Positions 12,805 to 23,997 of a DNA stretch of 64,000 bases are shown here, piece after piece (position 1 is the first letter of the stretch; each line of letters begins with the position of its first letter). The stretch is from contig NW_003314329.1 in NCBI RefSeq assembly GCF_000143415.4, positions 212,619 through 276,618 on the forward strand, read 5' to 3'. The position numbers were made by a program, and so were the translations under genes. The stretch is from Selaginella moellendorffii. Lineage: Eukaryota > Streptophyta > Lycopodiopsida > Selaginellales > Selaginellaceae. Below the pieces are notes generated by a model. It was not told where the DNA came from and made no database searches. It worked only from the letters and a program-made list of their open reading frames with translations.

Positions 12805-14038
12805 TCGGGAGGTCATTTTGCCGAAGAAATTACGGCCAGGAAAGTGTTACAAGCTAGATTATGGTGGCTGACACTCTGGAAAGACGCCACTCAGCATTGT
12901 CAAGAATGTGACATATGTCAAAGAACAAAGTTTCCACCGAGGAAACAAACTCAACAACAGCATTGGAACCTTCCAGCATTGGGGACTTGATTTTGTTGGA
13001 CCTATAGCAAAAAGTAGCAAAGGCAATCAATACATTTTGGTTGCTACCGACTACATGACAAAATGGGCAGAAGCTCTCCCACTAAAGAAAGCCATAGCGA
13101 AAAATACAGCCAAGTTTCTCTACGAAACAGTTATAACACGATATGGATTACCACGGGAAATTGTTACAGATCGAGGAACACATTTTCTGAATGAGACCAT
13201 CGACATTCTCGTTAAAGAATTTATCATCAACCATAAGAAGTCAACACCATATTACCCCTAGGGTAATGGACAAGCAGAATCAACAAACAAAATGCTTAAA
13301 AACATACTCAAGAAAATAGTCAAGACAAACCTTAAGGATTGGGATGAAAGAATTTATGATGCTCTTTGGGCATACAGAACAGCCAACAAAGTTTCAACAA
13401 ATTCTACACCTTTCAAGCTTGTTTATGGCCTTGAAGCATTAACACCACTAGAGTACACAATACCATCCTTGAGAATGGCCATTGAACTTGAAATTAATCA
13501 AGAAGAATCGATCAAGAAAAGACTCGCGATGCTTGAGAAACTCGATGAAGAAAGACTAAGTGCAATATGGACAATTGAAGCAATACAAGCTAGAAGAAAA
13601 GCTTATCACGATCGCAAACAGGTCAAGAAAAACAAAGCACATTACAAAGTAGGAGATCTTGTATTATGGTATTGTGGCAATGTGGATAAACTTGGAGGAA
13701 AACTCGTTCATCAATGGGAAGGACCATTCAAGATTTCGAGTATACAAATCCCAGGAACAGCAAAACTTGCAACTTTAGATGATCAAAAACTGCAAGTAGT
13801 TAACTTGAACAAATTGAAGATTTACAAGCAACCACAAGTGCTTCACACTATGGTGGAATACCAGAAATTTCAAAAGAAAGCGTTTAGAGAAATCAACGAA
13901 AACACATTTGAATGCATGCAAACACTTAAAAAAAAAATTGCCTCAACAAGAATGGGACCTAACCCTAATCTTGGCGGTTGTGAGAGGAAAAGAGTTCCGG
14001 GATCAGGAAAAAGGGAGCCCACTAGGGGCAAACAGTGA
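12805..14038 (+). pseudogene. Integrase (gypsy pol), frameshifted
   Basis: The HHCC zinc region continues in frame after 12804 (GGHF, then CQECDICQR). Near 12965 the frame shifts. The DDE core follows in frame 2: DFVGPI, ATDYMTKWAEA, IVTDRGTHFLN. A TAG at 13259-13261 falls just before GNGQAESTNK, which contains the catalytic glutamate. The C-terminal part (13292-14038) has the VGDLVLWY and GKLVHQWEGPFKI motifs of the gypsy integrase C-terminal domain, and no chromodomain is visible. The breaks make a functional integrase impossible without them being bypassed. Confidence 0.88.
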
Positions 14039-14076
14039 TCAAGACTGTAGCAATTCTTGGTCTGGTGAAAGCGCAG

Positions 14077-15192
14077 TGTAAGCGACTAATTTTTCCATTC
14101 TACTTTAGTCACTTAACCACACCTCCGACCACTTGGAGGAGTCTCATTCACAACCTCCATAAGTCCCATTCAGGACTTGGGGCTTGCTAGCCCCGAGAAT
14201 GGCATCCATGCCACTCAACCTTTGCACTTGGTCCAAGTGCTCCACGTGTCCGATCCCATGACCGACACCCAAAGGTACCACTGACATCTCGGCCCATTAC
14301 GCTAAGGCCATGCCCATTCACCTTTGCTGCGCAAATGGTCCAATACCACTTGCATCACCATCCTGTCTCTCCAAGACTGGGCCATCTGTCTACGAGGGGT
14401 CATCCTAGATCCACTCCTTAGCATCCTTAGGATGCCCACAGACCTGGGGAATTGCCTTCCCCAAAGTCCCTTTGTCAGTTCCTACCAAGTCCCTTTCTGC
14501 CCCTGGCCATGTTTGCCAACACTGCCACTGGATCGAGGCCCACAGGCCCGACCACTAAGTCCCACGGTCCTCTGAGACTTCCTCACCACACGACTGTGTC
14601 CTTGGTCACTACCCCAGAGGACTGCTCCTCTTCCTTTCCACAGTCTGGGCCTTTGGGACGACATTTCGGAACACCGTGGCCTTACGCGAGCCACCTGGGT
14701 ACTCTCCCCACCTATCGCCTTTAGGTGCTCTAGCCATGGGCTTAGAGCGAGGTTCCGTTGAGCCACGCCTGGTATCCAAGTAGGTAGTGCCACCCACACT
14801 TGGACTGGGAGCATCGGCCAGTCGATCTCCCGGGGGAACTAGAGCCGGCTCTTGAACACTTCACCAAGCTACCCCGCTTGTCGGTCCGTATTCACTCTAG
14901 TCTTGGACTTCCCAGTGGTCAGTTCATCACCCAACACTGGGTCTGGCCTTCCTGGGCCAAACTGGCCTTTCCTGGCCAAACTGGCTCCACTGCAGTCCTC
15001 CCCCTTACTATACTTTTGGAGCTCACCAAACCCCCCAGGGTCTGGGAGACGAACGCTTTGGGCTTTCACCCTCTCAGGCTCCGGACTCGGACTCGGACTC
15101 GGACTCGGACTCGGGCTCGGACTCGGACTCGGATTCGGACTCGGGCTCGGGCTCGGTCTCGGCCTCGGCCTCGGTCTCGGTCTCGGTCCCGA

Positions 15193-15233
<41 letters not shown>

Positions 15234-15916
15234 ACTTCGGACTCCATCTCGGACTCCATCTCGGACTCCATCTCGGACTCCATCTCGGACTCCATCTCGG
15301 GTCCATCTCGGACTCCATCTCGGACTCCATTTCGGGTCCATCTCGGGTCCACCTCGGACTCCATCTCGGACTCCATCTCGGACTCCATCTCGGGTCCATC
15401 TCGGACTCCACCTCGGACTCCAACTCGGGTCCATCTCGGGTCCACCTCGGACTCCACTTCGGACTCCAACTCGGGTCCATCTCGGACTCCACTTCGGACT
15501 CCAACTTGGGTCCATCTCGAGTCCACCTCGGACTCCACTTCGGACTCCATCTCGGGTCCATCTCGGGTCCACCTCGGACTCCACTTCGGACTCCAACTCG
15601 GGTCCATCTCGGACTCCACTTCGGACTCCAACTCGAGTCCATCTCGGACTCCACTTCGGACTCCAACTCGGGTCCATCTCGGACACTCCCACGTGTCATG
15701 TGTTGGTCCTTTTGGGTCCCTTTTTGGAGCCTCGCTTTTTGCTTGCTTCGTGCTCGTTCCTCGAGCCCTTCTTTGGGAGTTCCACTCCTGCTCTTGACTT
15801 TTCAAGTCGGAGCTTTTGGTCCAAACGTGTTACGCTCGTTTGGCTCTCGCTTCAGCCACTACCACGTGGCACCCTTTCCGGCTCTACTTTGGGGCCTAGG
15901 GATTTTGTGTCTCACA
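14077..15916 (-). mobile_element. Type A LTR, left arm of the inverted repeat
   Basis: The minus strand begins TGTGAGACAC at 15916 and ends TTACA at 14077, giving 1840 bp. On the interior side lies a polypurine stretch GGGTGGTGGAGT (its complement starts at 15917), the expected polypurine tract, so this is the 3' LTR of a minus-strand element. The long minisatellite is at about 15070-15690. The G-run module is replaced here by CCAGACCCTGGGGGG, a variant shared with 21732-23486. Confidence 0.85.
15070..15690 (-). repeat. Purine-rich minisatellite inside an LTR
   Basis: In element sense the units are GAGTCC, GAGACC and GAGATGGAGTCC (6 and 12 bp), about 620 bp in all. There are no stop codons in at least five of six frames, giving artificial SE, RD, SR and PRPR-type peptides. 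Comparable tracts of different length occur at 1510-1800, 5480-5815, 21958-22490, 23490-23770, 26680-27025, 27950-28236, 42800-43225 and 45740-46020. Confidence 0.9.
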
Positions 15917-18900
15917 ACTCCACCACCCATAGACGAAGTTCGATGTCCTCATCGAACGGTAAACCCTTTTGTAAAGTAACACTCGCATGTGTTACCCTTT
16001 CCATCCTTGGCACCTAGCCAATATTTGTCAATGGTTTGACATTGAAGGCTCACCATGCCTTTTGCATATGCCTCAATGGTTTGACACCCAAGGCTCACCA
16101 TGCCTTGCCCATCCTCTAAGGAGGATAGTCTCTCCAGCTTAGAGACTCACTTGACCACCTGGGGTGGTTTGCTCCTGTTTATTGGTTCAGTTCTTGCTAA
16201 ACCCATTAGAGACACCCTCTCTAACTCAATTCCACTACTCATTCTTGAGTAGTCACAGATTCCATTGATCTACCTTTGCACTTTGGAACGTTTACTCTTG
16301 ACTTTTTGGAGTCAATTTCCTAGGTGTCTCTGACACCTTGCCTTGCACATCTTGTGCAACTCCACTTCCCCTCCTAGGAAGTTCTCTACTCGAGGGCACC
16401 CTCATCCTCTTTTCTATTTTTGTGCCACTATTGGCATTACGTTCCATTTATCATTATTTGTGCTAGGGCTGTCCACGGCCCTACCTTTTGGCTACTTAGT
16501 TGCTCCCTCACTTGGAGCTTTTCCTTTGCCAAATTGGAGCACTTGGGAATCCATCCTTGGAAGTCCACAATCCGTTAGCATCAACCACCTTAGTGTCCCT
16601 TGGCTAACTTTGCCACTTGGATTCTTTCCAATGGATTCCATGGCCCTATCTTGGGCACTCGTCTTTTGCTCCTATCCTTGATTGTTGCACCTAACAACAT
16701 CGGATCATTACTTCCATTTTCGAGGTATCCTCTTGATTCCATAGCAAAGACTTTACTTTGCCAAGTCCAAAGGGTGCTCACCCCTAGTACGTCTCTTTAG
16801 CATTTCCTGCTGTGGGCTCTATCCACGGCCCAACTTTTGAGACCCTCCCTTGGATCTTTTATAGAGACTACTTTCCTCGGACTTACTATGCCATAGCCGT
16901 GACATAGCTCATTTCCCATAGGTGCTCTTCCCACTTGGTCACCTTGACCAAGCCACACCATTATCGGTAGTTCAAATCAACACTCTGAACTAGCAATCAT
17001 CTCCCTTAACCCAAACAAAGACCTTGTCCTTGTTTAGTCACAAGATCACCTAGTGATCTTATCTTGACCCCTTAATAGGTCTACCAATAGGGACTAGGTC
17101 TTCCAGACCCTTCTAAGTTGTTGACTATGACCCCGGGGGCATCCCCCACACTTGGCGGTGCGCCCAAGCCAGCCCTTCCGGCCAAGGATCCATAGCAACT
17201 GAGACTGGGTGTCCCCATCTCATTCACCACGTCCTTGGTGCCTTTTGCACCAAAGTGTTCAAGTTAGATATGCCGAGCTTTCACTCTAAGCAATCTAACC
17301 GTGCATCACGACTCCGAGGCATCCCTCGCTTGGCGGTGTGCCCAAACCAGTCTCCCCACTGAGAGTCCATGACCACCGAAATATGAGTGTCCTCATATTC
17401 CAAACCATCACCACGCCCTAGTGATTTGGGACTCGAACCCAAGCACTAGAGGGTCGGGACTCGAACCCAACCTCCGTATATGCATCTACGGACGGCATCA
17501 CACAGGATGCCTGGCGTGACTCCCCACGCCGGTGCACCAACTTATTTTTAAAGCGCGCTAAAGATCACAGCTTAGGAACCTAGTTCCTCCACACTGTCAA
17601 GTCCTCTCACTTGACATGTCTATGATCATGCATGGACTCCTCCATGCTTGGCCCCATGGCCCACCCTTTTTGAAGTTATCACCTTCAACTAGGGTATTTG
17701 TTCCCCCGACGTGCCAATCTCGCTTGGCAAGTCCTCCGACCACTGTAACATGGTTCCTGCATAAGCGTGAAAGTCCTTGACCATCGACTTTCGTTCAAAG
17801 CCCTCTCTTTGAACACTCGGGAACTACTTCCCTAACTTTGATAGCCTTGCCTCATGGCAAGCTTCAAGACCACGCTTCTGCTGCGCCACTCTGATTTCGC
17901 GCGTTCCATGAACCATTTACACTTGGCCTTTCTAGGTACTAAGCTACCTAGAATCGTCTTTGGGAACCTTGAAGGAACTCTGTCCCTCAGCTTGCTAAGG
18001 CCTCCCTTTTTGCAAGCCTTCAAAATGCCACATAGTCTAACATGGACAATTCCATATTTTAGACTCTCCATGGCATCACGGTTGCTAGCGGCAACACCCT
18101 CGAGCCCCCACTTGATTCTCCACTCCCAGCTAGCATAACCAACCTTGGTCATGCCCTTTGATTCCTATGGTTCGGTTCTATCCCCTTACTTCTTGCTTTT
18201 TGGCTTCACACCTTTCCTTTGGTCATTCTCCTCCAGACCAGGAGGATAGCTTTGCACTTTCTATCACGCTTTAGCAAGTATTCTTAAGGATGAACCTACC
18301 CAATAGCCTAGGGAGTGGTTCCTCAATCCGGGTATGCTCACCTTATAATCCCACACACTGGGATTACATTGTTGCTTATGGGCCTTTACATGCCTATCAC
18401 TAGCCTTGCCAAAATTCCATTTTTGGCTTTGTCCAACTCGGATAGACAGTCCTCTCCTGTCTCCGCAACCTTGGACATTTGGATAGCACCTTCTATCCAT
18501 CATTCGCTAGGGACTTAGTCCCTTGGGCTTTATCCATTGCCCTCGCGATATCAAACACCACCTTCTGGTGTTCTTAGAGTGTTCAGGTGTCCCAATGATG
18601 GCTTTCTTGACAATGAGTATTTCCTTTTATGACATTGACTTACTATATCGCAACACAAGCAACTTATCCCCCGTAAGGGTATATCCAACTTCCTTATGCT
18701 ATTAAGAAGTCTTGGGTAGCTACCTTCTACCCGTTTAACCAGTTATTTTGCACCTCTTGCTTAATTGCCTCATAGTTGTTAAGTCCTACAACTCATTGTT
18801 TGGTGCTTTCACACCTCCATCATTATCTGGGTCACCACACTCCAACTGCATGCTCTGCAGCTTAGGCTATGCCATTCCCATTTCCATTGGGATTCCTTTG

Positions 18901-20016
18901 GCAAGGGGTTCTCATGAACCCACCAACATAGCCTCAAGGTATCACACCTTGGCACATTTGGTGTCTCCACACCATCGGCTCCACGAGCCTACCTCTATGA
19001 CATTTCCCCTTCGTGTTTAAGTCTTTGCCAAGACCAACACCGCTCTTTCTCATGCCAACCATCCGTTAGCACTGCCCCATAGAGGTCACACACAACTTTA
19101 TGCCAAAGTTGTTTTCTCCTGGGAACACCTTTCCTATAACTTTAGCATGGCACATTTTGCCATCGATGAGATACCCTCTATTCTCATCCTTGGATCTTAT
19201 GATCCCCCCCCATCCTTTGTGGGGTACAACACACCTCAGTCCAAATGCTTCCATCAGTCCTTTTAGGACCATCCGTTGACTCTACTTGAGTCATCCAGCA
19301 GTTTTGGACTTCGTTAATCCGCAGACCCGTAAGGTCCTATTTGTGAGGCACTAGCTCACTGGAATACACTTCTTGCATTCCTGTCCTACTCAAAAGGACT
19401 ATTTTCACAAGTGTTGCTCCGACACTTGATTTTGTTCTCTGGGGGCAACTTTTGCCCCTTAGGACTACTTGTCCATGCGATGAGAATACCACTCATCTCT
19501 AAGTACACCCCCCAACTCCTTGGGTTGTTCCAGCATTTATTAAAGGTAGCCCCGGCTACCATTTCAAGGACTTGAGTCCTCTTCCGTATTTGACCTTCCA
19601 CGGTCATTACCTTTGGTCTCACATTCATGAGCACCAACCTCAACTATATGAGGATAATCTTGTGACTCCTTTATTGTTTTGGAGTCTCTATCTTTCCCGT
19701 GATCCCAACTTTAGTTGTTTACCACAACAACCTTAGCCAATTTGCTGAGACAAATGCTCATCCGGATCACATCCTCAACTCAATGAGGAAAACCTTGCAC
19801 TGTTCCCAAGATCCCAAAGTCGTTCCATTATTGGCCCTTTTCTATCCACCACCTCGTCTACAAGTTCACACATGAACTGTAATGGAGAGCCATGTCTTCC
19901 CAACTTGCTACTCCTCAAGGATAGGCCCACTCCTCGGACCTTCCGATGCCAACACTAGTGGTGATATACTTGAGCACTAATAAAAGTCGGACTAAAGAAC
20001 AGCTCCGATACCAAAT
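15917..20016 (-). mobile_element. Non-coding interior of a LARD-like LTR element (minus orientation)
   Basis: The 4.1 kb is bounded on its element-5' side by a primer binding site (20002-20013) and on its 3' side by a polypurine tract at 15917. No gag, protease, RT or integrase motif appears in any frame. Related sequence recurs at 20211-21731, 23998-25690, 41629-42572 and 44251-46627. A long non-coding interior between valid priming signals fits a large retrotransposon derivative mobilised in trans. The ORFs here are short and not conserved between copies. Confidence 0.8.
20002..20013 (-). promoter_or_regulatory. Primer binding site, initiator tRNA-Met type
   Basis: The minus strand reads TGGTATCGGAGC, one base from the common plant TGGTATCAGAGC site complementary to initiator tRNA-Met. 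It lies 3 bp inside the end of the 194-bp LTR. An equivalent site is at 41632-41643. Confidence 0.8.
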
Positions 20017-20210
20017 TGTAAACGCCTGAGTTTGGACTTCCCGGGAGGTCACCCAGCCCAGTACTATTCAAACCCAAGGACGCTTAACTCCAACTATCCC
20101 AAGACCTTTAACCGATTGGAAAAGGGGGTGCACTCTTGTTCATGGGCCCTTTCCCTCTATATTTGAACCCCATGGATCGTCTCTCAAGTCGTTCTCTTTG
20201 GTTGCTTACA
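20017..20210 (-). mobile_element. Short LTR carrying a 5S rRNA-like segment (Cassandra-like)
   Basis: The minus strand runs from TGTAAGCAACC (20210) to GGCGTTTACA (20017), with TG...CA ends and 194 bp, followed directly by a primer site. Its second half closely resembles plant 5S rRNA. Cassandra elements are short plant retrotransposons whose LTRs contain a 5S-derived Pol III promoter and use the same primer type, so this is assigned Cassandra-like. The other end of the adjoining interior has a completely different, type A LTR, which is abnormal. Confidence 0.75.
20035..20088 (-). ncRNA. 5S rRNA-derived sequence with internal Pol III promoter
   Basis: The minus strand contains AGTTAAGCGT (box A), then a diverged intermediate element, then TGGGTGACCTCCCGGGAAG (box C), in the order and nearly the spacing of plant 5S rRNA. 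By eye about 85-90% of roughly 55 positions agree with the plant 5S consensus. The 5' part of 5S is much less similar, so it is not a functional 5S gene but could be a Pol III promoter. Confidence 0.75.
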
Positions 20211-21731
20211 ATGCATATACGGAGGTTGGGTTCGAGTCCCGACCCTCTAGTGCTTGGGTTCGAGTCCCAAATCACTAGGGCGTGGTGATGGTTTGGAATA
20301 TGAGGACACTCATATTTCGGTGGTCATGGACTCTCAGTGGGGAGACTGGTTTGGGCACACCGCCAAGCGAGGGATGCCTCGGAGTCGTGATGCACGGTTA
20401 GATTGCTTAGTGTGAAAGCTCAGCATATCTAACTTGAACACTTTGGTGCAAGTGGCACCAAGGTCGTGGTGAGTGAGATGGGGACACCTAATCTCAGTTG
20501 CTATGAACCCTTGGCCGTAAGGGCTAGCTTGGGTGCACCGCCAAGTGTGGGGGATGCCCCCGGGGTTATAGTCAACAACTTGGAGGTCTAGAAAACCAAG
20601 TACCTCTTGGCAACTCTGTTAAAGTGCCAAAGTGAGATCACTAGGTGATCTTATGGCCAGATAAGGACAAGGTCCTTGGTTGGCTAAGGAATGAAGTTCT
20701 TGGTTCAAAATGTTGAAATTGAACTGTTTAAGGTGGTGTGGCTTGGTCGTGATAACCAAGTGGGAAGAGCACCTAAGGGAAATAAACTATGTCCGTGCGA
20801 TGGCATAGTGAGTCCGAGGAAAGTAGTCTCTATAAAAGACCCATGGGAGGGTCACGAAGTTGGGCCGTGGATAGAGCCCATAGCAGAAGATGCTAAAGAG
20901 ACGTACTAGGGGTGAACGTCCTCCGGACTTGGCAAACAAGAGTCTTTGCTATGGAACCGAAACAATACCTCAAGGAGGGAGGTAGAGATTCGATGTTGCT
21001 TGGTGCAACAATCAACGGATAGGAGCAAAAGATGAGTGGCCAAGATAGGGCCGTGGAATCCCTTGGAAGGAATCCAAGTGACAAAGTTAGGCGAGGAACA
21101 CTAATGTGTTGGACGCTAACAAGTTGCGGGAAAGGAAGTGTGTTTCCAAGGAGGGATTCCGAAATGCTCCGAGTTGGCGAAAGTGGAAGCTCCAAGGGAG
21201 GGAGCGGTAAGGTAGCCAAATGATAGGGCCATGAACAGCCCTAGCACAAAGTATGATAACTGGAACTTTGGCACGAAATAGAAGAGAGGATGATGGTGCC
21301 CTCGAGTAGAGAACTTCCTAGGATGGGAAGTGGAGTTGCACAAAAGGTGCAAGGCAAGGTGTCGGAGACACCTAGGAAATTGACTCCAAGAAGTCAAAAT
21401 TCAAAGTTCCAAAGTGCAAAGGTTATATCGATGGAAATTGAGACTACTCAAGAAGCAGTAGTGGGATTGACTTAGAGAAGGGTCTCTAAGAGGTTTAGCG
21501 AGAACTAAACCAATAAAAGGATGAACCATTACATGTGGTCCAATCAGTCTCTAAGTTGGAGAGACTACGCTCCTTAAAGGATGGACAAGGCATGGTGAGC
21601 CTTTGATGTCAAACCATAGACAAAGATTGGCTAGGTGCCAAGGATGGAAATGGTAACACATGTGGGTGTTACTTTATGAAAGGGTTTACCGTTCGATGAG
21701 GACATCGAACTTCGTCTATGGGTGGTGGAGT
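20211..21731 (+). mobile_element. LARD-like interior, truncated, plus orientation
   Basis: This is the mirror of 15917-17485. It begins abruptly at ATGCATATACGG next to the 5S-type LTR and ends in the polypurine GGGTGGTGGAGT before the LTR at 21732. Its 3' half is closer to the interior at 41700-42572 than to its mirror partner. Two GGGTTCGAGTCCC motifs occur at 20228-20240 and 20256-20268. No coding region is seen. Confidence 0.8.
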
Positions 21732-22345
21732 TGTGAGACACAAAATCCCTAGGCCCCAAAGTGGAGCCGGAAGGGCGCCACATGGTAGTGGCCGAAGCGA
21801 GAGCCAAACGAGCGTAACACGTTTGGACCAAAAGCTCCGACTTGAAAAAGTCAAAAGCGGGAGTGGAACTCCCAACGAAGTGCTCGAGGAACGAGCACGA
21901 AGCGAGCAAAAGGCGAGGCTCCAAAAAGGGACCCAAAAGGACCAACACATGACACGTGGGAGTCCGAGATGGACCCGAGTTGGAGTCCGAAATGGAGTCC
22001 GAGATGGACCCGAAATGGAGTCCGAGATGGAGTCCGAGATGGAGTCCGAGATGGAGTCCGAGATGGACCCGAGATGAACCCGAGATGGAGTCCGAGATGG
22101 AGTCGAGATGGACCGAGATGGAGTCCGAGATGGAGTCCGAGATGGAGTCCGAGATGGAGTCCGAGATGGAGTCCGAGATGGAGTCCGAGATGGAGTCCGA
22201 GATGGACCCAAGATGGACCCGAGATGGACTCCGAGATGGAGTCTGAGATGGACCCGAGATGGAGTCCGAGATGGAGTCCGAGATGGACCCGAGATGGACC
22301 CGAGATGGAGTCCGAGATGGAGTCCGAAGTCGAGACCGAGACCGG

Positions 22346-22377
<32 letters not shown>

Positions 22378-23486
22378 TCGGGACCGAGACCGAGACCGAG
22401 GCCGAGGCCGAGACCGAGCCCGAGCCCGAGTCCGAGTCCGAATCCGAATCCGAGTCCGAGTCCGAGTCCGAGTCCGAGTCCGGAGCCTGAGAGGGTGAAA
22501 GCCCAAAGCGTTCGTCTCCCAGACCCTGGGGGGTTTGGTGAGCTCCAAAAGTATAGTAGGGGGAGGACTGCAGTGGAGCCAGTTTGGCCAGGAAAGGCCA
22601 GTTTGGCCCAGGAAGGCCAGACCCAGTGTTGGGTGATGAACTGACCACTGGGAAGTCCAAGACTAGAGTGAATACGGACCGACAAGCGGGGTAGCTTGGT
22701 GATGTGTTCAAGAGCCGGCTCTAGTTCCCCCGGGAGATCGACTGGCCGATGCTCCCAGTCCAAGTGTGGGTGGCACTACCTACTTGGATACCAGGCGTGG
22801 CTCAACGGAACCTCGCTCTAAGCCCATGGCTAGAGCACCTAAAGGCGATAGGTGGGGAGAGTACCCAGGTGGCTCGCGTAAGGCCACGGTGTTCCGAAAT
22901 GTCGTCCCAAAGGCCCAGACTGTGGAAAGGAAGAGGAGCAGTCCTCTGGGGTACTGACCAAGGACACAGTCGTGTGGTGAGGAAGTCCCAGAGGACCGTG
23001 GGACTTAGTGGTCGGGCCTGTGGGCCTCGATCCAGTGGCAGTGTTGGCAAACACGGCCAGGGGCAGAAAGGGACTTGGTAGGAACTGACAAAGGGACTTT
23101 GGGGAAGGCGATTCCCCAGGTCAGTGGGCATCCTAAGGATGCTAAGGAGTGGATCTGAGATGACCACTCACAGATGGTTTGCCTAGTAGTGGAGGGCCAA
23201 GACGGTGATGCAAGTGGTGTTGGACCACCAGTGTGACCAAGGTAAATGGGCATGGCCTTAGCGTAACGGGCCGGTACGTCGGTGATACCTTGGGGTGTCG
23301 ATCATGGGATCAGACACGTGGAGCACTTGGACCAAGTGCAAAGGTTGAGTGGCATGGATGCCATTCTCGGGGCTAGCAAGCCCCAAGTCCTGAATGGGAC
23401 TTATGGAGGTTGTGAATGAGACTCCTCCAAGTGGTCGGAGGTGTGGTTAAGTGACTAAAGTAGAATGGAAAAATTAGTCGCTTACA
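21732..23486 (+). mobile_element. Type A LTR, right arm of the inverted repeat
   Basis: It runs from TGTGAGACAC to GTCGCTTACA, 1755 bp. The central part around 22500-23080 is nearly identical to 14480-15060 in inverse orientation, while the outer part is visibly more different. The minisatellite is shorter than in the left arm. It follows a polypurine tract and is therefore a 3' LTR. Confidence 0.87.
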
Positions 23487-23997
23487 CTCAGGTCCATCTC
23501 GGACTCCATCTCGCACTCTATCTCAGTCCATCTCGGACTCCATCTCATACCCCATCTCGGGTCCATCTTGAACTCCATCTCGGACTCCATCTCAGCTCCA
23601 TCTCGGACTCCATCTCGGCCCATCTCGGACTCTGTCTAGGGTCCATCTCGGACTCCATCTTGGACTCTATCTCGGTCCATCTCGGACTCCATCTTGGTCC
23701 ATCTCGAACTCTTTCTCGGACTCCATCTCGGGTCTATCTCGAGTCCGTCTCTGGTCCATCTCAGTCTCCACCATGTGTCATATGATGGTCCTTTTGTGTC
23801 CCTTTTCTAGATACTCTTTTATTGCTTGCTTCATGCTCATTCCTTGAGCACTCCATTGGGAGTTCCACTCCTGCTCTTGACTCTTCAAGTCAGATCTTTT
23901 AGTCCAAAAGTGTTACGCTCATTTGGCTTTCGCTTCGGCCACTACCATATGGCACCCTTTCGGCTCCACCTTGGGGCTTAAGGATTTGTGTCTCACA
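23487..23997 (-). mobile_element. Truncated type A LTR (5' part only)
   Basis: The minus strand starts TGTGAGACAC at 23997 and runs into the minisatellite, where it is cut at 23487 by the end of the neighbouring LTR. It is more diverged than the inverted-repeat LTRs, suggesting an older copy. Confidence 0.75.

Larger units (their letters stand above)
6194..14076 (+). mobile_element. Degenerate Ty3/gypsy LTR retrotransposon, 3' end missing
   Basis: The order is 5' LTR, primer binding site, leader with a Cys-rich region, gag with two CCHC knuckles, protease, reverse transcriptase, RNase H and integrase. RNase H before integrase marks Ty3/gypsy. At 14077 a type A LTR of another element begins, and no 3' LTR of this element is seen in the window, so age cannot be read from LTR divergence. 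The pol region is interrupted by stops at 9409, 10729, 12802 and 13259 and by a frameshift near 12965, so it is not autonomous. The lineage is probably a non-chromodomain, Tat-like type, judged from the primer site and the GGSGVN protease motif; that placement is inference. Confidence 0.9.
14077..23486. repeat. Large inverted repeat of two head-to-head LARD copies
   Basis: Arm 14077-17485 (3.4 kb) is repeated in inverse orientation at 20211-23486 (3.3 kb). The spacer 17486-20210 contains the rest of the minus-strand interior, its primer site and the 5S-type LTR. Both 3' LTRs face outwards. Confidence 0.85.

Noticed and set aside
14800-16017. Long Arg/Ser/Pro-rich ORFs (375-405 codons) overlapping on both strands
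   Set aside because: They come from a stop-free minisatellite inside an LTR, appear in several frames at once and are not conserved between LTR copies.
20035-20160. A functional 5S rRNA gene
   Set aside because: Only the promoter half matches; the 5' third is unlike 5S and the context is an LTR with primer site.
23340-23365. Further copies of the transposon palindrome in LTRs (TGGCATGGATGCCA)
   Set aside because: Shorter dyad without the GGCC centre, fixed at one position of the LTR family; probably unrelated.
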